DNA of 64,000 bases from Microbispora rosea subsp. aerata (GCF_014647835.1 NZ_BMPY01000023.1:1-64000), one strand, 5' to 3'. Shown: positions 51,399-59,958, counted from the stretch's first letter. Numbers and translations are program-made. The notes: generated by a model not told the origin, from the sequence alone.

Positions 51399-51428
51399 CC
51401 TCTCCGCGGAAAGAGGAGTGCGCTTTTT

Positions 51429-52817
51429 ATGCCCTCATTCTTGACCGATCGATCTAGAAATGCGGCGGCGTTCGCCGTGCTCGGCGGGGCGCAGGTCACG
51501 CTCGTCGCGGCGATCGCCCTGCTCACCGTGCCGCTGCCGGCCATCCAGCGGCAGTTCGGCCTCGATCAGGGAGAGCTGGCCCTGCTCACCTCGGCGTACG
51601 GGCTGAGCTTCGGCGGGCTGCTGCTCCTCGGGGGCGGGCTGGCCGGCCGGTGGGGCGCGCGGGAGGTGTTCCTCGGCGGGACGGCCCTGCTCGCGCTGGC
51701 CTCGGCGGCGGGCGGGCTGGCCGGCGACCACGCCGTCCTGCTCGCCGCGCGCTTCGCGCAGGGAGCAGGCGCCGCGATGGCCGCCCCCGCGGCCCTCGCA
51801 CTGGTGACGCGGCTGCGCCCGGACGCCGGGGAGCGCGAGCGCGCCCTGGCCGTGTGGGGCACCCTGTCGGTCACCGGGGCCGTCGCCGGCAGCCTGCTGT
51901 CGGGCCTCGTCGCCGCCGTGGCCTCGTGGCGCTGGTCGTTCCTCCTGCCCGCCGTCGCCGGCGTCGCGGTGGTGGCCGCCGGGGTCGTCCTGCTGCCGCC
52001 CGTGCCCCGCACGACGGCCCGCCTCGACGTGCCCGGCGCGCTGCTCGCCACGGCGGGGCTGGTCGCGATCGCGTACGGCCTGCTGGAGGGCGCGACGGCC
52101 GTGGCCGTGACCGGTCTGCTGCTGACGGCCGGTTTCGTCGTCCTCCAGGCGCGGACGACGCGGCCGCTGCTGCCGCTCGGGCTCGTGGCGCACCGCCGCA
52201 GGGGCGCCGCACTGCTCGTCGTCTTCGTCACGGCGGCGGCCAGCGCGGCGGTCACGTTCCTGCTCAGTCTCTACCTGCAGCAGGGGCGCGGGCTGTCGCC
52301 GATCTCCACGAGCCTGGCCTTCCTGCCCTTTCTCCTGGTCGTCGTCATGGGCCCGGTGAGCGGCCGGCTGCTGCGCCGCTTCGGCGTGCGGCGCGTGCTG
52401 GTCGCCGGGCTGGTGCTCGCGGCGGTGTCGATGGCGCTGCTCGGCGACGTCGCGACCGGGGGAAGCGTGCTCGCCGGGCTGCTGGTCTTCCCGGTCGCCT
52501 CGGGACTCGCCTTCTCCGGCGCCACCGTGGCGGCCCTGGACGGTGTGCCCGGCGAGGACGCCGGGGCGGCCGGGGGACTGGTCAACACCGCCATGGAGGT
52601 GGGGCCGACGGTGGGCCTCGCCGTGCTCGTGGCGCTCGCCACCGCCCGCGCCGACCACGTGGCGGCGGGCGGCGTCCGGGCCATGACCGAGGGCTACGGA
52701 TTCGCCCTCACCGCCATGGTCCCGGTCTTCCTGCTCGCGGCGGCGACGGTCGCCGTCGCGTTCGCGCCAACCGCCGTCACACGGACACACAGCCTTCGGA
52801 CAAGGAGCGGAAGATGA
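51429..52817 (+). CDS. MFS drug exporter (DHA2-like)
   Basis: 462 residues, about 14 hydrophobic segments, from ATG 51429 with AGAGGAG ten bases upstream. The first helix (VTLVAAIALLTVPLPAIQRQFGLDQGELALLTSAYGLSFGGLLLLGGGLAGRWGAREVFLGG) and the ALVTRLRPDAGERERALAVWGTLSVTGAVAGSLLSG block are those of DHA2 multidrug exporters. The regulator in front and the SDR behind suggest a detoxification or antibiotic-export unit. Its stop overlaps the SDR start (ATGA). Confidence 0.92.
   Translation: MPSFLTDRSRNAAAFAVLGGAQVTLVAAIALLTVPLPAIQRQFGLDQGELALLTSAYGLSFGGLLLLGGGLAGRWGAREVFLGGTALLALASAAGGLAGDHAVLLAARFAQGAGAAMAAPAALALVTRLRPDAGERERALAVWGTLSVTGAVAGSLLSGLVAAVASWRWSFLLPAVAGVAVVAAGVVLLPPVPRTTARLDVPGALLATAGLVAIAYGLLEGATAVAVTGLLLTAGFVVLQARTTRPLLPLGLVAHRRRGAALLVVFVTAAASAAVTFLLSLYLQQGRGLSPISTSLAFLPFLLVVVMGPVSGRLLRRFGVRRVLVAGLVLAAVSMALLGDVATGGSVLAGLLVFPVASGLAFSGATVAALDGVPGEDAGAAGGLVNTAMEVGPTVGLAVLVALATARADHVAAGGVRAMTEGYGFALTAMVPVFLLAAATVAVAFAPTAVTRTHSLRTRSGR
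51441..51459. promoter_or_regulatory. Second TetR operator-like site, inside the MFS gene start
   Basis: TTGACCGATCGATCTAGAA contains the palindrome GATCGATC and the GACC..TCTA layout of LmrA/QdoR-type operators. It overlaps codons 5-11 of the MFS gene and matches the site in front of tetR. Confidence 0.5.
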
Positions 52818-53566
52818 AGTTCGCCGACAAGGTCGTGCTGGTCACCGGGGCGGGCTCCGGCGTCGGCCGGGCGATCTCCCGGGGATTCGCCCGGGAGGGC
52901 GCCACCGTGGTGGCGGCCGGGCGGCGGCGTGAGCCGCTGGAGCAGACCGCCGCGCTGATCGAGGGCGAGGGCGGCCGGGCCGCCGCGATCACGGCCGACG
53001 TGACCGACTCGGCCGCCGTGGCCGGGCTCGTCGGGGAGATCGTCACCCGGTACGGCCGCCTGGACATCGCGGTGAACAACGCGGGGATCTTCGCCGCCGG
53101 CGCCGTCGCGGACATGCCGGAGGAGGACTGGGCGCGCGTCCTCCAGGTCAACGCGACCGGCGTCTTCCTCGCGATGAAGCACGAGATCGCCGCGATGCGC
53201 GCGCAGGGCTCCGGCGTGATCGTCAACATCGCCTCGAACATCGGCGCGCACGTACGGGTCCCCCGGCTGGGCGCCTACGCCGCGTCGAAGGCGGCCGTCA
53301 GCGCGCTGACTCGCACCGCCGCACTGGAGAACATCCGGGCCGGCGTCAGGATCAACGCGGTCAGCCCGGGGCCGCTGGACACGACGATGTCCATCCGCCC
53401 CGGCGAGACCGAGGAGGACCGGGCCGCCCGGCTGCGGGACCAGTTGCCGATCGGCCGGGTCGGCAGCCTCGACGAGATCACCGGCACCGTCCTCTGGCTC
53501 GCCTCGGACGACGCCGGCTTCGCGGTGGGGCTCGACGTGGTGCTCGACGGCGGCGCCGCCGCCTGA
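52814..53566 (+). CDS. Short-chain dehydrogenase/reductase
   Basis: 250 residues, classical SDR. The NAD(P) motif is VTGAGSGVGRA, followed by the NNAG motif (VNNAGIFAAG), the catalytic Ser/Tyr/Lys in NIASNIGAHV..YAASKAAVSAL, and the INAVSPGPLDTTM block. The family's C-terminal WLASDDAGFAVGLDVVLDGG is complete. It overlaps the MFS stop by four bases and so is the third gene of the TetR cassette. It may modify the compound exported by its neighbour. Confidence 0.94.
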   Translation: MKFADKVVLVTGAGSGVGRAISRGFAREGATVVAAGRRREPLEQTAALIEGEGGRAAAITADVTDSAAVAGLVGEIVTRYGRLDIAVNNAGIFAAGAVADMPEEDWARVLQVNATGVFLAMKHEIAAMRAQGSGVIVNIASNIGAHVRVPRLGAYAASKAAVSALTRTAALENIRAGVRINAVSPGPLDTTMSIRPGETEEDRAARLRDQLPIGRVGSLDEITGTVLWLASDDAGFAVGLDVVLDGGAAA

Positions 53567-53683
53567 TCCCCGCCGTGGGGGCGGTTTCCGGCGGGCCGCG
53601 CATACCCGCCGGTGACCGATTCCGGGATGAGCGGGGGCATGTCGTCCGCCGCACACGGGGTGGAGATCGGGAATGATGGCCGC

Positions 53684-54736
53684 ATGGGGAGCACAACGGG
53701 GCGGACGCGGACGAGACGGATTTCGCGGGCCGTCCTGGCGCTTCTCGCGGTCGCGGGCGCGGTGCTTCCGCAAGCGGCGGCGCGGGCCGACGACGGGGAG
53801 CGGCTGCTGTTCCAGATCACCGACGGGCGCGTCGGGGAGTCGAGCGGCCTGGCCGTCTCGCCCACGCACAAGGGCGTCGTCTACACCCACAACGACAGCG
53901 GGAGCGGACCGGAGATCTACGCGATCGGCGCGGACGGCCGTACGCGGGCGACCTTCACGATCGTGAACGCCGAGACCAGGGACTGGGAGGCCATCGCGGC
54001 CTCCGTCGACCGCGCGACCGGCCGCGGCGTGCTGTGGATCGCCGACATCGGGGACAACCTCGCGGACGGCAACGGAGGCGGCTGGCCGGACGTGTCCGTC
54101 TACAAGGTCGTCGAGCCCCGGACGATGAGGGACGCGACGCTGCGGGCCGTCCGCTATCGCTTCCGGTACGCCGACGGCCCCCGCAACGCCGAGGGCATCA
54201 TGGTCCATCCCCGTACGGGCCGGCTGTACGTCGTCAGCAAGGAGTTCTCCGGCGGCGTCTACGCGGCGCCCGCGAAACTGCGCACCGACAGGGTGAACGT
54301 CCTGCGCCGGGTGGGACCGGCGCCCATCATGGCCACCGACGCGGCGTACGCCCCCGACGGGTCGAGCTTCGTCGTCCGCACCTACTTCTCGGCGTCCGTC
54401 TACCGCTCGCCGGGCAAGCTGCTCGCGCATGTCACGATGCCGCCGCTCCGCCAAGCCGAGTCGATCACGTACACACGGGACGGCAAGGCCCTGCTCACCG
54501 GAAGCGAGGGCAAGAACAGCCCGGTCTACCGGGTGACGCTGCCCGCCGCCGCGCTCCCGAGCCCTTCACCCCTGGCGAGCGCCCGGACCTCCTCCCGGCC
54601 GCGCTCGGTCGCGGCGTCGAGCGAGGCGGACACGTGGGACGGCCTGCTCGGCGTGCCGATGCACGTGTTATGGGTCGCGGTCGCCCTCGGGGCGATCGGG
54701 ATCATCACGTTCATCGCCTACCGCACGGGCCGCTAG
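53684..54736 (+). CDS. Membrane-anchored extracytoplasmic propeller-like protein
   Basis: 350 residues from ATG 53684; the frame is open to GTG 53612 but residues before this ATG do not look like a signal. A twin-Arg-containing signal sequence (TRRISRAVLALLAVAGAVLPQAAARA) is followed by a ~250-residue beta-rich domain with repeated short strands (SGLAVSPTHKGVVYTHNDSG..IYAIGADG, GIMVHPRTGRLYVVSKEF, ITYTRDGKALLTGSEG), the pattern of a six- or seven-bladed propeller. A Ser/Pro linker leads to a C-terminal helix (VLWVAVALGAIGIITFIAY) and basic end. It would sit outside the membrane. No enzymatic motif recognised. Confidence 0.82.
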   Translation: MGSTTGRTRTRRISRAVLALLAVAGAVLPQAAARADDGERLLFQITDGRVGESSGLAVSPTHKGVVYTHNDSGSGPEIYAIGADGRTRATFTIVNAETRDWEAIAASVDRATGRGVLWIADIGDNLADGNGGGWPDVSVYKVVEPRTMRDATLRAVRYRFRYADGPRNAEGIMVHPRTGRLYVVSKEFSGGVYAAPAKLRTDRVNVLRRVGPAPIMATDAAYAPDGSSFVVRTYFSASVYRSPGKLLAHVTMPPLRQAESITYTRDGKALLTGSEGKNSPVYRVTLPAAALPSPSPLASARTSSRPRSVAASSEADTWDGLLGVPMHVLWVAVALGAIGIITFIAYRTGR

Positions 54737-55071
54737 CCATACTCCCTCGGGGAGCTTGGTGACGCGGTGAGTGGCCGGCGTTGTGTCCGCGAGTGATGGT
54801 TGTGCGTGTGCGGCCGGGGATCAGGCGCGACGCGGTGTCCGGCCTCCGAGGCGGTAGGAGCGCCCATTCGCCGGCCAAGCGGGGCGGGGTCGCGAGCGGG
54901 GCGAGAAAGCCCGGGCCACGCGCGGCAGGGCCGTCATCGGCCGGAGACGACTTGGCCAGGGGCTATGCGCGGCAGGGCTGTGATTGGCCGGACGCGACTT
55001 GGGCTGAGGTCACGCGAAGGGGCCGGGACACCGTCCTCGACGGCGCCCGGCCCATGGCGACGCCGTGAGAG
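54737..55071. other. Convergent spacer with a short direct repeat
   Basis: 335 bases between convergent genes, no credible gene. A ~38-base word, A-GCGCGGCAGGG..GGCCGG..CGACTTGG, occurs at 54918-54955 and again, offset 47 bases, at 54965-55001 with about 80% identity. Confidence 0.55.
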
Positions 55072-55506
55072 TCAGCTCCGCGCGTAGAGGCGGTGCACGA
55101 ACTCCGCGAGCTTGCTGTCGGGCAGCTCCTTGGCCAGGTCGGCCTCGGTGATCATCCCGACGATCCGATGGTTGTCGATCACCGGCATGCGCTTGATCTG
55201 GTGCTCCTCCATCTTCGTCAGGGCGTCTTCGACGCTGGCGTTGGCGTCGACCCAGACGAGACCGCGGGCGAGCTCGCCCGCCGTGGTCTGGTCGAGGTCC
55301 TTGCCCTCGGCGCAGCACTTGATCACGATGTCGCGGTCGGTGATGATGCCCTTGAGCCGGTCGTCCTCCCCGCAGATGGGCAGGGCGCCGACGCCCAAGT
55401 CGCGCATCATCTCGGCGGCTCGGCGCAGGCTGTCGTGCTCGCCGATGCATTCCGCGCCTTCGTGCATAACCTGACCGGCGGTCTTGCTTACTCCCTGTGT
55501 GGTCAT
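55072..55506 (-). CDS. CBS-domain-pair protein
   Basis: 144 residues with two CBS domains: AGQVMHEGAECIGEHDSLRRAAEMMRDLGVGALPICGEDDRLKGIITDRDIVIK and AGELARGLVWVDANASVEDALTKMEEHQIKRMPVIDNHRIVGMITEADLAKEL. Such stand-alone pairs bind adenosine nucleotides and act as energy or stress sensors; close relatives in mycobacteria are the hypoxia-response CBS proteins. Target unknown. Cytosolic. Confidence 0.93.
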   Translation of the reverse strand: MTTQGVSKTAGQVMHEGAECIGEHDSLRRAAEMMRDLGVGALPICGEDDRLKGIITDRDIVIKCCAEGKDLDQTTAGELARGLVWVDANASVEDALTKMEEHQIKRMPVIDNHRIVGMITEADLAKELPDSKLAEFVHRLYARS

Positions 55507-55568
55507 GGCTAACCCCCGATTCCCTCTTCAGTGCGGTTATGCCCCATTTGTCCGGAAATAAGAGCGGA

Positions 55569-55930
55569 TCACAGCCGGGGAAGGAAGTGCTCGCCGCGCA
55601 GCGCGCGCTCCACGAGCGCGATCGACTCGGCCAGCCGCACGAGCCGGGGCCCTCCTGGCGGTAGGCGTCCAGCACCGCCTCGATGGCGTGCGGGGGCAGG
55701 TGCTCCTTCAGCTCCACCGCCGCCCCGCGATAGCCCTCCCTGGCCGCCTGGATCGAGGCCGCCACCTGCTGGCGGGCCATCCGGGCGAGCGCGAGCGGGT
55801 GGCGGCGCAGCACGCCGTACGCGCGGTAGTCCGGGGGCACCGCGTCGAGCAGCCACGACACGGCCGAGACCTCCCAGTCGGGGCTGCCGGGAGGGCGCAC
55901 TTCTGGTGGCCAGCCGGGAGGCACGTACAC
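55569..55930 (-). pseudogene. Conserved hypothetical protein, interrupted by a one-base frameshift
   Basis: From GTG 55930 the frame reads VYVPPGWPPEVRPPGSPDW..WLLDAVPPDYRAYGVLRRHPLALARMARQQVAASIQAAREGYRGAAVELKEHLPPHAIEAVLDAYRQEGP, then shifts; the frame one base over continues RLVRLAESIALVERALRGEHFLPRL and stops at 55569. Joined, this gives a full-length actinobacterial hypothetical protein of ~121 residues. The break is in a run of four G at 55646-55649 on the plus strand; five would restore the frame. It could be a recent mutation or a base-calling error. Function unknown; the shape (VPPGWP..WLL..R.HP..LAR) is a known uncharacterised family. Confidence 0.8.
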
Positions 55931-55942
55931 GCCGTCATCGTA

Positions 55943-55958
55943 CCGAACACAGGTTCGA
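55943..55958. promoter_or_regulatory. Candidate LexA (SOS) box in a divergent spacer
   Basis: CCGAAC-ACAG-GTTCGA matches TCGAAC-N4-GTTCGA at 11 of 12 defined positions, with the core GAAC-N4-GTTC perfect. It lies 13 bases upstream of the frameshifted gene's start and 61 bases upstream of the lhgO-like gene, between divergent genes. Confidence 0.65.
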
Positions 55959-56018
55959 TCACCGTGGAACGGCTCCGGCTGAGACAATGTCGCACATGCT
56001 GTCGACAACCGTACGGAC

Positions 56019-57203
56019 ATGAGGATCGGGATCGTCGGCGCCGGGATCCTCGGTCTGGCCGTGGCCCGGGAGATGGCGCGGGCGGGCGCCGAGGTGACCG
56101 TGCTGGAGAAGGAGCCCCGGATCGCCGCCCACCAGACCGGGCACAACAGCGGAGTCGTGCACGCCGGGATCTACTACCAGCCCGGCTCGCTCAAGGCCAC
56201 CCTCTGCCGTGAGGGCATGGCGATGCTGCGCGAGTACTGCGCCGAGCACGGCCTGCCGTACGACGAGGTGGGCAAGCTCGTCGTGGCCTCCACCCGGGCG
56301 GAGCTCCCCGGGCTGCGCCGCATCGCCGAGCGGGCCAGGGAGAACGGCGTGCCCGGCATCGCCGAGCTCGACGCGATCGGCCTGCGAGAGGTGGAGCCGC
56401 ACGCGGTCGGGGTCGCCGCCGTCCACTCGCCGCACACCGCGATCACCGACTTCTCCGCGGTCGCCCGCCGCCTCGCCGCCGACGTGGCCGAGGCAGGAGG
56501 GTCCGTACGGCTCTCGCGTCCCGTGCTCGCGATCAAGCAGAGCACCGACGGCGTGGCGGTGGCGGCCGGGCCGGAGAGGCTCACCTTCGACCGGCTGATC
56601 TCCTGCGCCGGCCTCGGCACGGACCGCGTGGCGGACCTGGCGCGGGCGGGCGGCGATGTGCGGATCGTCCCGTTCCGCGGGGAGTATTACCGGCTCGCCG
56701 GCCCGGCGCGCGACCTGGTGAGGGGCCTCATCTATCCGGTGCCCGACCCCCGTTATCCGTTCCTCGGCGTCCACCTGACCCGGCGGATCGACGGGGAGGT
56801 CCTGGTCGGGCCCAACGCGGTGCCCGCGCTCGCGCTCGAGGGCTACTCCTGGCGGGCCGCGTCGCTGCGCGACCTGCGGCGGATCGTCGCCTGGCCGGGC
56901 ACGCGGCGCATGGCGGCCGAGCACTGGCGCACCGGCCTGCGCGAGGTGTACGGCTCGCTGGCCAAACGGGCCTTCGTGGCCGCCGCTCAGACGTACGTGC
57001 CCGCCCTCACCTCGGCCGACCTCGTACGCACGGAGGGCGGCGTGCGGGCGCAGGCCGTGGGACGGGACGGCAGGCTGCTCGACGACTTCGTCATCGACGT
57101 GCGCGGGCGGATCGTGCTGGTCCGCAACGCGCCCTCACCCGCGGCGACGAGCAGTCTCGCGATCGCGCGGCACATCGCTTTAACGGTTCCCTTAGCCACC
57201 TAG
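56019..57203 (+). CDS. lhgO: L-2-hydroxyglutarate oxidase-like FAD enzyme
   Basis: 394 residues, DAO family. The FAD-binding motif is IGIVGAGILGLAVAREMARAGAEVTVLEKE at the start; the LhgO-specific blocks are AAHQTGHNSGVVHAGIYYQPGSLKA, VVPFRGEY-like IVPFRGEYYRLAG, LIYPVPDPRYPFLGVHLTR and VLVGPNAVPALALEGY. The C-terminal VRNAPSPAATSSLAIARHI closes the FAD site. It oxidises L-2-hydroxyglutarate, a metabolic side product, to 2-oxoglutarate and passes electrons to the membrane quinone pool. The candidate LexA box lies in its upstream region. Confidence 0.92.
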   Translation: MRIGIVGAGILGLAVAREMARAGAEVTVLEKEPRIAAHQTGHNSGVVHAGIYYQPGSLKATLCREGMAMLREYCAEHGLPYDEVGKLVVASTRAELPGLRRIAERARENGVPGIAELDAIGLREVEPHAVGVAAVHSPHTAITDFSAVARRLAADVAEAGGSVRLSRPVLAIKQSTDGVAVAAGPERLTFDRLISCAGLGTDRVADLARAGGDVRIVPFRGEYYRLAGPARDLVRGLIYPVPDPRYPFLGVHLTRRIDGEVLVGPNAVPALALEGYSWRAASLRDLRRIVAWPGTRRMAAEHWRTGLREVYGSLAKRAFVAAAQTYVPALTSADLVRTEGGVRAQAVGRDGRLLDDFVIDVRGRIVLVRNAPSPAATSSLAIARHIALTVPLAT

Positions 57204-57221
57204 GGCTAGAGTGCAACCGCC

Positions 57222-57932
57222 ATGGTCGCTGCATCTCCCGAAGCCCGGCTGCTGGTGGTCGAGGATGAGCCGAACATCCTCGAACTGCTCGCGGCCAGTC
57301 TCCGGTATGCCGGATTCGAGGTCCACACCGCGTCCAACGGCGGTGAGGCCGTCTCCGCGGCCCGGCGGCACCGGCCGGACCTCATCGTGCTCGACGTCAT
57401 GCTGCCCGACATGGACGGGTTCGACATCGTACGGAGGCTGCGCGGCGGCGGCACCGACACTCCCGTGGTCTTCCTCACGGCGCGGGACGCCGTCGAGGAC
57501 AAAATCCGGGGCCTGACGCTCGGCGGCGACGACTACGTGACCAAGCCGTTCAGCCTGGAGGAGGTCATCGCCCGGATCCGGGCCGTGCTGCGCCGCACCG
57601 CCGGGGATCCGCTGGCCGTCCCGCCGCGGCTCACGTTCGCCGACATCGAGCTGGACGAGGAGTCTCACGAGGTCTGGCGTGGCGGACGGGCCGTTTCCCT
57701 GTCGCCGACGGAGTTCAAGCTGCTGCGCTACTTCATGTGCAACCCCGGCCGGGTGCTGTCCAAGGCGCAGATCCTCGACCACGTGTGGGACTACGACTTC
57801 CGCGGCGACGCCGGGATCGTCGAGTCGTACGTGTCCGTGCTGCGCCGCAAGCTCGACAACACCCACCCCCGGCTCATCCACACGCTGCGCGGCGTCGGTT
57901 ACGTCATGCGGACACCTCCCGCCGGCGCCTGA
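57222..57932 (+). CDS. Two-component response regulator (OmpR family)
   Basis: 236 residues. Receiver domain: acidic pair in VVEDEPN, phospho-acceptor D58 in LIVLDVMLPDMDG, Thr in VVFLTARD and Lys in DDYVTKPFS. The winged-helix DNA-binding domain follows from ~residue 140 (VSLSPTEFKLLRYFMCNPGRVLSKAQILDHVWDYDFRGDAGIVESYVSVLRRKLD..LIHTLRGVGYVMR). TAGAGT (57207-57212) may be its -10 box. It is three bases from the sensor kinase gene and forms a two-gene operon with it. Confidence 0.96.
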   Translation: MVAASPEARLLVVEDEPNILELLAASLRYAGFEVHTASNGGEAVSAARRHRPDLIVLDVMLPDMDGFDIVRRLRGGGTDTPVVFLTARDAVEDKIRGLTLGGDDYVTKPFSLEEVIARIRAVLRRTAGDPLAVPPRLTFADIELDEESHEVWRGGRAVSLSPTEFKLLRYFMCNPGRVLSKAQILDHVWDYDFRGDAGIVESYVSVLRRKLDNTHPRLIHTLRGVGYVMRTPPAGA

Positions 57933-57935
57933 GTC

Positions 57936-59450
57936 GTGTCGGGGCGCACGCCGCTGCGGATCCGGCTCAGCGCGGCCATGCTCGCGCTGGTCGCGGTCGC
58001 CCTCGCGGTGATCGGCGTGGGCAGCGTCTCGGTGCTGCGCGACTACCTGGTCAGCCGGGTGGACATGCAGGTCGGCATGCTGGCGCGCGAGGCCGGGATC
58101 CGGCTCGACCGCGGTCCGCTGGCGTTCGCACGGCTCAGGGTGCCGCCGGAGGGCCGGGTGGAGATCCGCGACCCCGGCGGCAGAACGCTGCTCGCGCAGG
58201 CGGGCATGGGCGTGGAGGACCGTCCCGGCCCCGGCGCCGTGACCTCCGTGGTCCCGGTGACGGTCCCGGCGGTGTCGGGCGACGGCCTGTGGCGGGCCCG
58301 GGTGGTGCCCGTCCAGGGCTTCGGCACGGTCGTCGTGGCCGTGGACATGGCCTCGGTGAAGCAGATCACCGCGCGGCTCGCCCTCATCGAGGCGCTGGTC
58401 GGCGGCGCCCTGATGGTCGTGCTCGCCGTCGTCGGCGTCGTGATCGTACGGCGCAGCCTGCGGCCCCTGGCGGAGATCGAGGCGACCGCCGAGGCCATCG
58501 CCCGGGGGAACCTCAGCAGCCGCATCCCCGACCGCGACCCGCGTACCGAGGTCGGGCGGCTCGCCCGCGCGCTGAACGGCATGCTCACCCAGATCGAGCT
58601 GGCGTTCCGGGCCCGGGCGGCCTCCGAGGCGGCGGCCCGCGAGTCGGAGGCCAAGGCACGTGAATCGGAGGCCAAGGCACGTGAATCGGAGGCCAAGGCG
58701 CGCGAGTCCGAAGCGAAAGCGCGGGAGTCCGAGGCGAAGGCCCGGGAGTCGGAGGCGAAAGCGCGGGAGTCGGAGGCGCGCATGCGCCGCTTCGTGGCCG
58801 ACGCCTCGCACGAACTGCGCACGCCGCTCACCTCGATCCGGGGATTCGCCGAGTTTCACCGGCAGGTGCCCGACGCCGACATCACGCGGCTGATGTCGCG
58901 GATCGAGAGCGAGGCCGCCCGCATGGGCCTGCTCGTGGACGACCTGCTGCTGCTCGCCCGGCTCGACCAGCAGCGCCCGCTGCGCATGCAACCGGTGGAC
59001 CTGCTGGCCCTGGCGGCCGACGCGGTCCACGACGCCAGGGCCCTGTGCCCCGACCGCGGCGTCTCGCTCGTGGTCGAGGGGGAGGCGGCGCTGATCGTCG
59101 CGGGGGACGAGGTGCGGCTACGGCAGGTCGTGGGCAACCTGATGAGCAACGCCAGGACCCACACCCCAGAGGGAACGCCGATCACCGTACGCGTCGGCAG
59201 CCAGGACGGCACGGCCTTCGTCGAGGTGGCGGACAAGGGGCCCGGCCTCACCCCCGAGCAGGCCGCCCGGGTCTTCGAGCGCTTCTACCGCGCCGACCCC
59301 TCCCGTACGCGCGGCGGCAGCGGCCTGGGGCTCGCGATCGTGGAGTCGCTCGTCCGGGCCCACGGCGGCGAGGTGAGCGTCGAGACGGCCCCCGGCGCCG
59401 GCGCCGCCTTCCGCGTCACCCTCCCCCTCGCCCCCGAAGCACGCACCTGA
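57936..59450 (+). CDS. Sensor histidine kinase with seven-copy heptad insertion
   Basis: 504 residues from GTG 57936. Membrane helix 1 (~residues 10-30), an extracellular sensor of ~120 residues, helix 2 (LVGGALMVVLAVVGVVIV), HAMP, then residues 234-282 made of seven tandem copies of ARESEAK (the last ends in R), then the DHp helix with phospho-His H292 in FVADASHELRTPL. The ATPase has N-box NLMSNARTHT, DKGPGL and G-box GGSGLGLAIV. The inserted 49 residues are an exact number of heptads, so the helix from HAMP to the His should keep its phase. Cognate of the regulator upstream. Confidence 0.96.
   Translation: MSGRTPLRIRLSAAMLALVAVALAVIGVGSVSVLRDYLVSRVDMQVGMLAREAGIRLDRGPLAFARLRVPPEGRVEIRDPGGRTLLAQAGMGVEDRPGPGAVTSVVPVTVPAVSGDGLWRARVVPVQGFGTVVVAVDMASVKQITARLALIEALVGGALMVVLAVVGVVIVRRSLRPLAEIEATAEAIARGNLSSRIPDRDPRTEVGRLARALNGMLTQIELAFRARAASEAAARESEAKARESEAKARESEAKARESEAKARESEAKARESEAKARESEARMRRFVADASHELRTPLTSIRGFAEFHRQVPDADITRLMSRIESEAARMGLLVDDLLLLARLDQQRPLRMQPVDLLALAADAVHDARALCPDRGVSLVVEGEAALIVAGDEVRLRQVVGNLMSNARTHTPEGTPITVRVGSQDGTAFVEVADKGPGLTPEQAARVFERFYRADPSRTRGGSGLGLAIVESLVRAHGGEVSVETAPGAGAAFRVTLPLAPEART
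58635..58781. repeat. Seven tandem 21-bp units inside the sensor kinase gene
   Basis: Seven in-frame units of GCN-CGN-GAR-TCN-GAR-GCN-AAR, each encoding ARESEAK (last unit ARESEAR). Units two and three are identical in DNA; the others differ only at synonymous third positions. This is the form of a variable-number tandem repeat under coding constraint. Confidence 0.95.
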
Positions 59451-59588
59451 CGCGAACGCTCTGGACGCGGAAGTCGAGGTTCGCCTGACACCCCGGGCTC
59501 CCGCCGCGTGACACCCGCTGCCGAACTTACGCGCATTCCTCCCGTACGCGCCCGTACGCGGCCATTCGGCGGGCAGAGTCTTGAGGGC

Positions 59589-59828
59589 TCACGATTGTGG
59601 AGCGGGTCGCCTCGTCAAATAGACGATCCCGGGAACGGGGAAGAGCATGAGGTAGAGGTTCGGGATCCACCAGGCGAGCGAGAAGTCTCCGCGCAGCGTC
59701 TGGAACCCGATCGCCATGAGCCCCGAGGTCAGGGTCAGCACCAGCGAGACCATGTCCTGCCAGGCGGCGAACCGCTCACGCAACGGTTCGCAGACCTCTG
59801 GGCGGCGGCGCGGTGAGGGTGTCGTCAC
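59589..59828 (-). CDS. Small two-helix membrane protein
   Basis: 79 residues from GTG 59828. A basic N-terminus (TTPSPRRRPEVCEPLRERFAAWQD) precedes two hydrophobic segments: MVSLVLTLTSGLMAIGFQTL and WIPNLYLMLFPVPGIVYLT, with a basic end RRPAPQS. The ribosome-binding site is weak. No family recognised. It is convergent with the kinase gene and divergent from the VapB gene. Confidence 0.55.
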   Translation of the reverse strand: MTTPSPRRRPEVCEPLRERFAAWQDMVSLVLTLTSGLMAIGFQTLRGDFSLAWWIPNLYLMLFPVPGIVYLTRRPAPQS

Positions 59829-59929
59829 GACTTCGGCGTTGCGGCCTGGTCGTCGGGACCGCCACCCGGAACGTGGACGGCCTGCATCAGGCGGCGGGTA
59901 CGGACGGGGTGACGGAGCTGCGTCGTAGT

Positions 59930-59958
59930 TTTGCTACTTGAAGTAGTAAACTGCTGCT
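59930..59958 (+). promoter_or_regulatory. vapB operator and promoter
   Basis: TTTGCTACT (59930-59938) and AGTAGTAAA (59942-59950) form an inverted repeat with a three-base centre and one mismatch. TAAACT (59947-59952) can act as -10 seven bases before the GTG at 59959. The position over the promoter fits autoregulation by the antitoxin-toxin complex. Confidence 0.65.
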
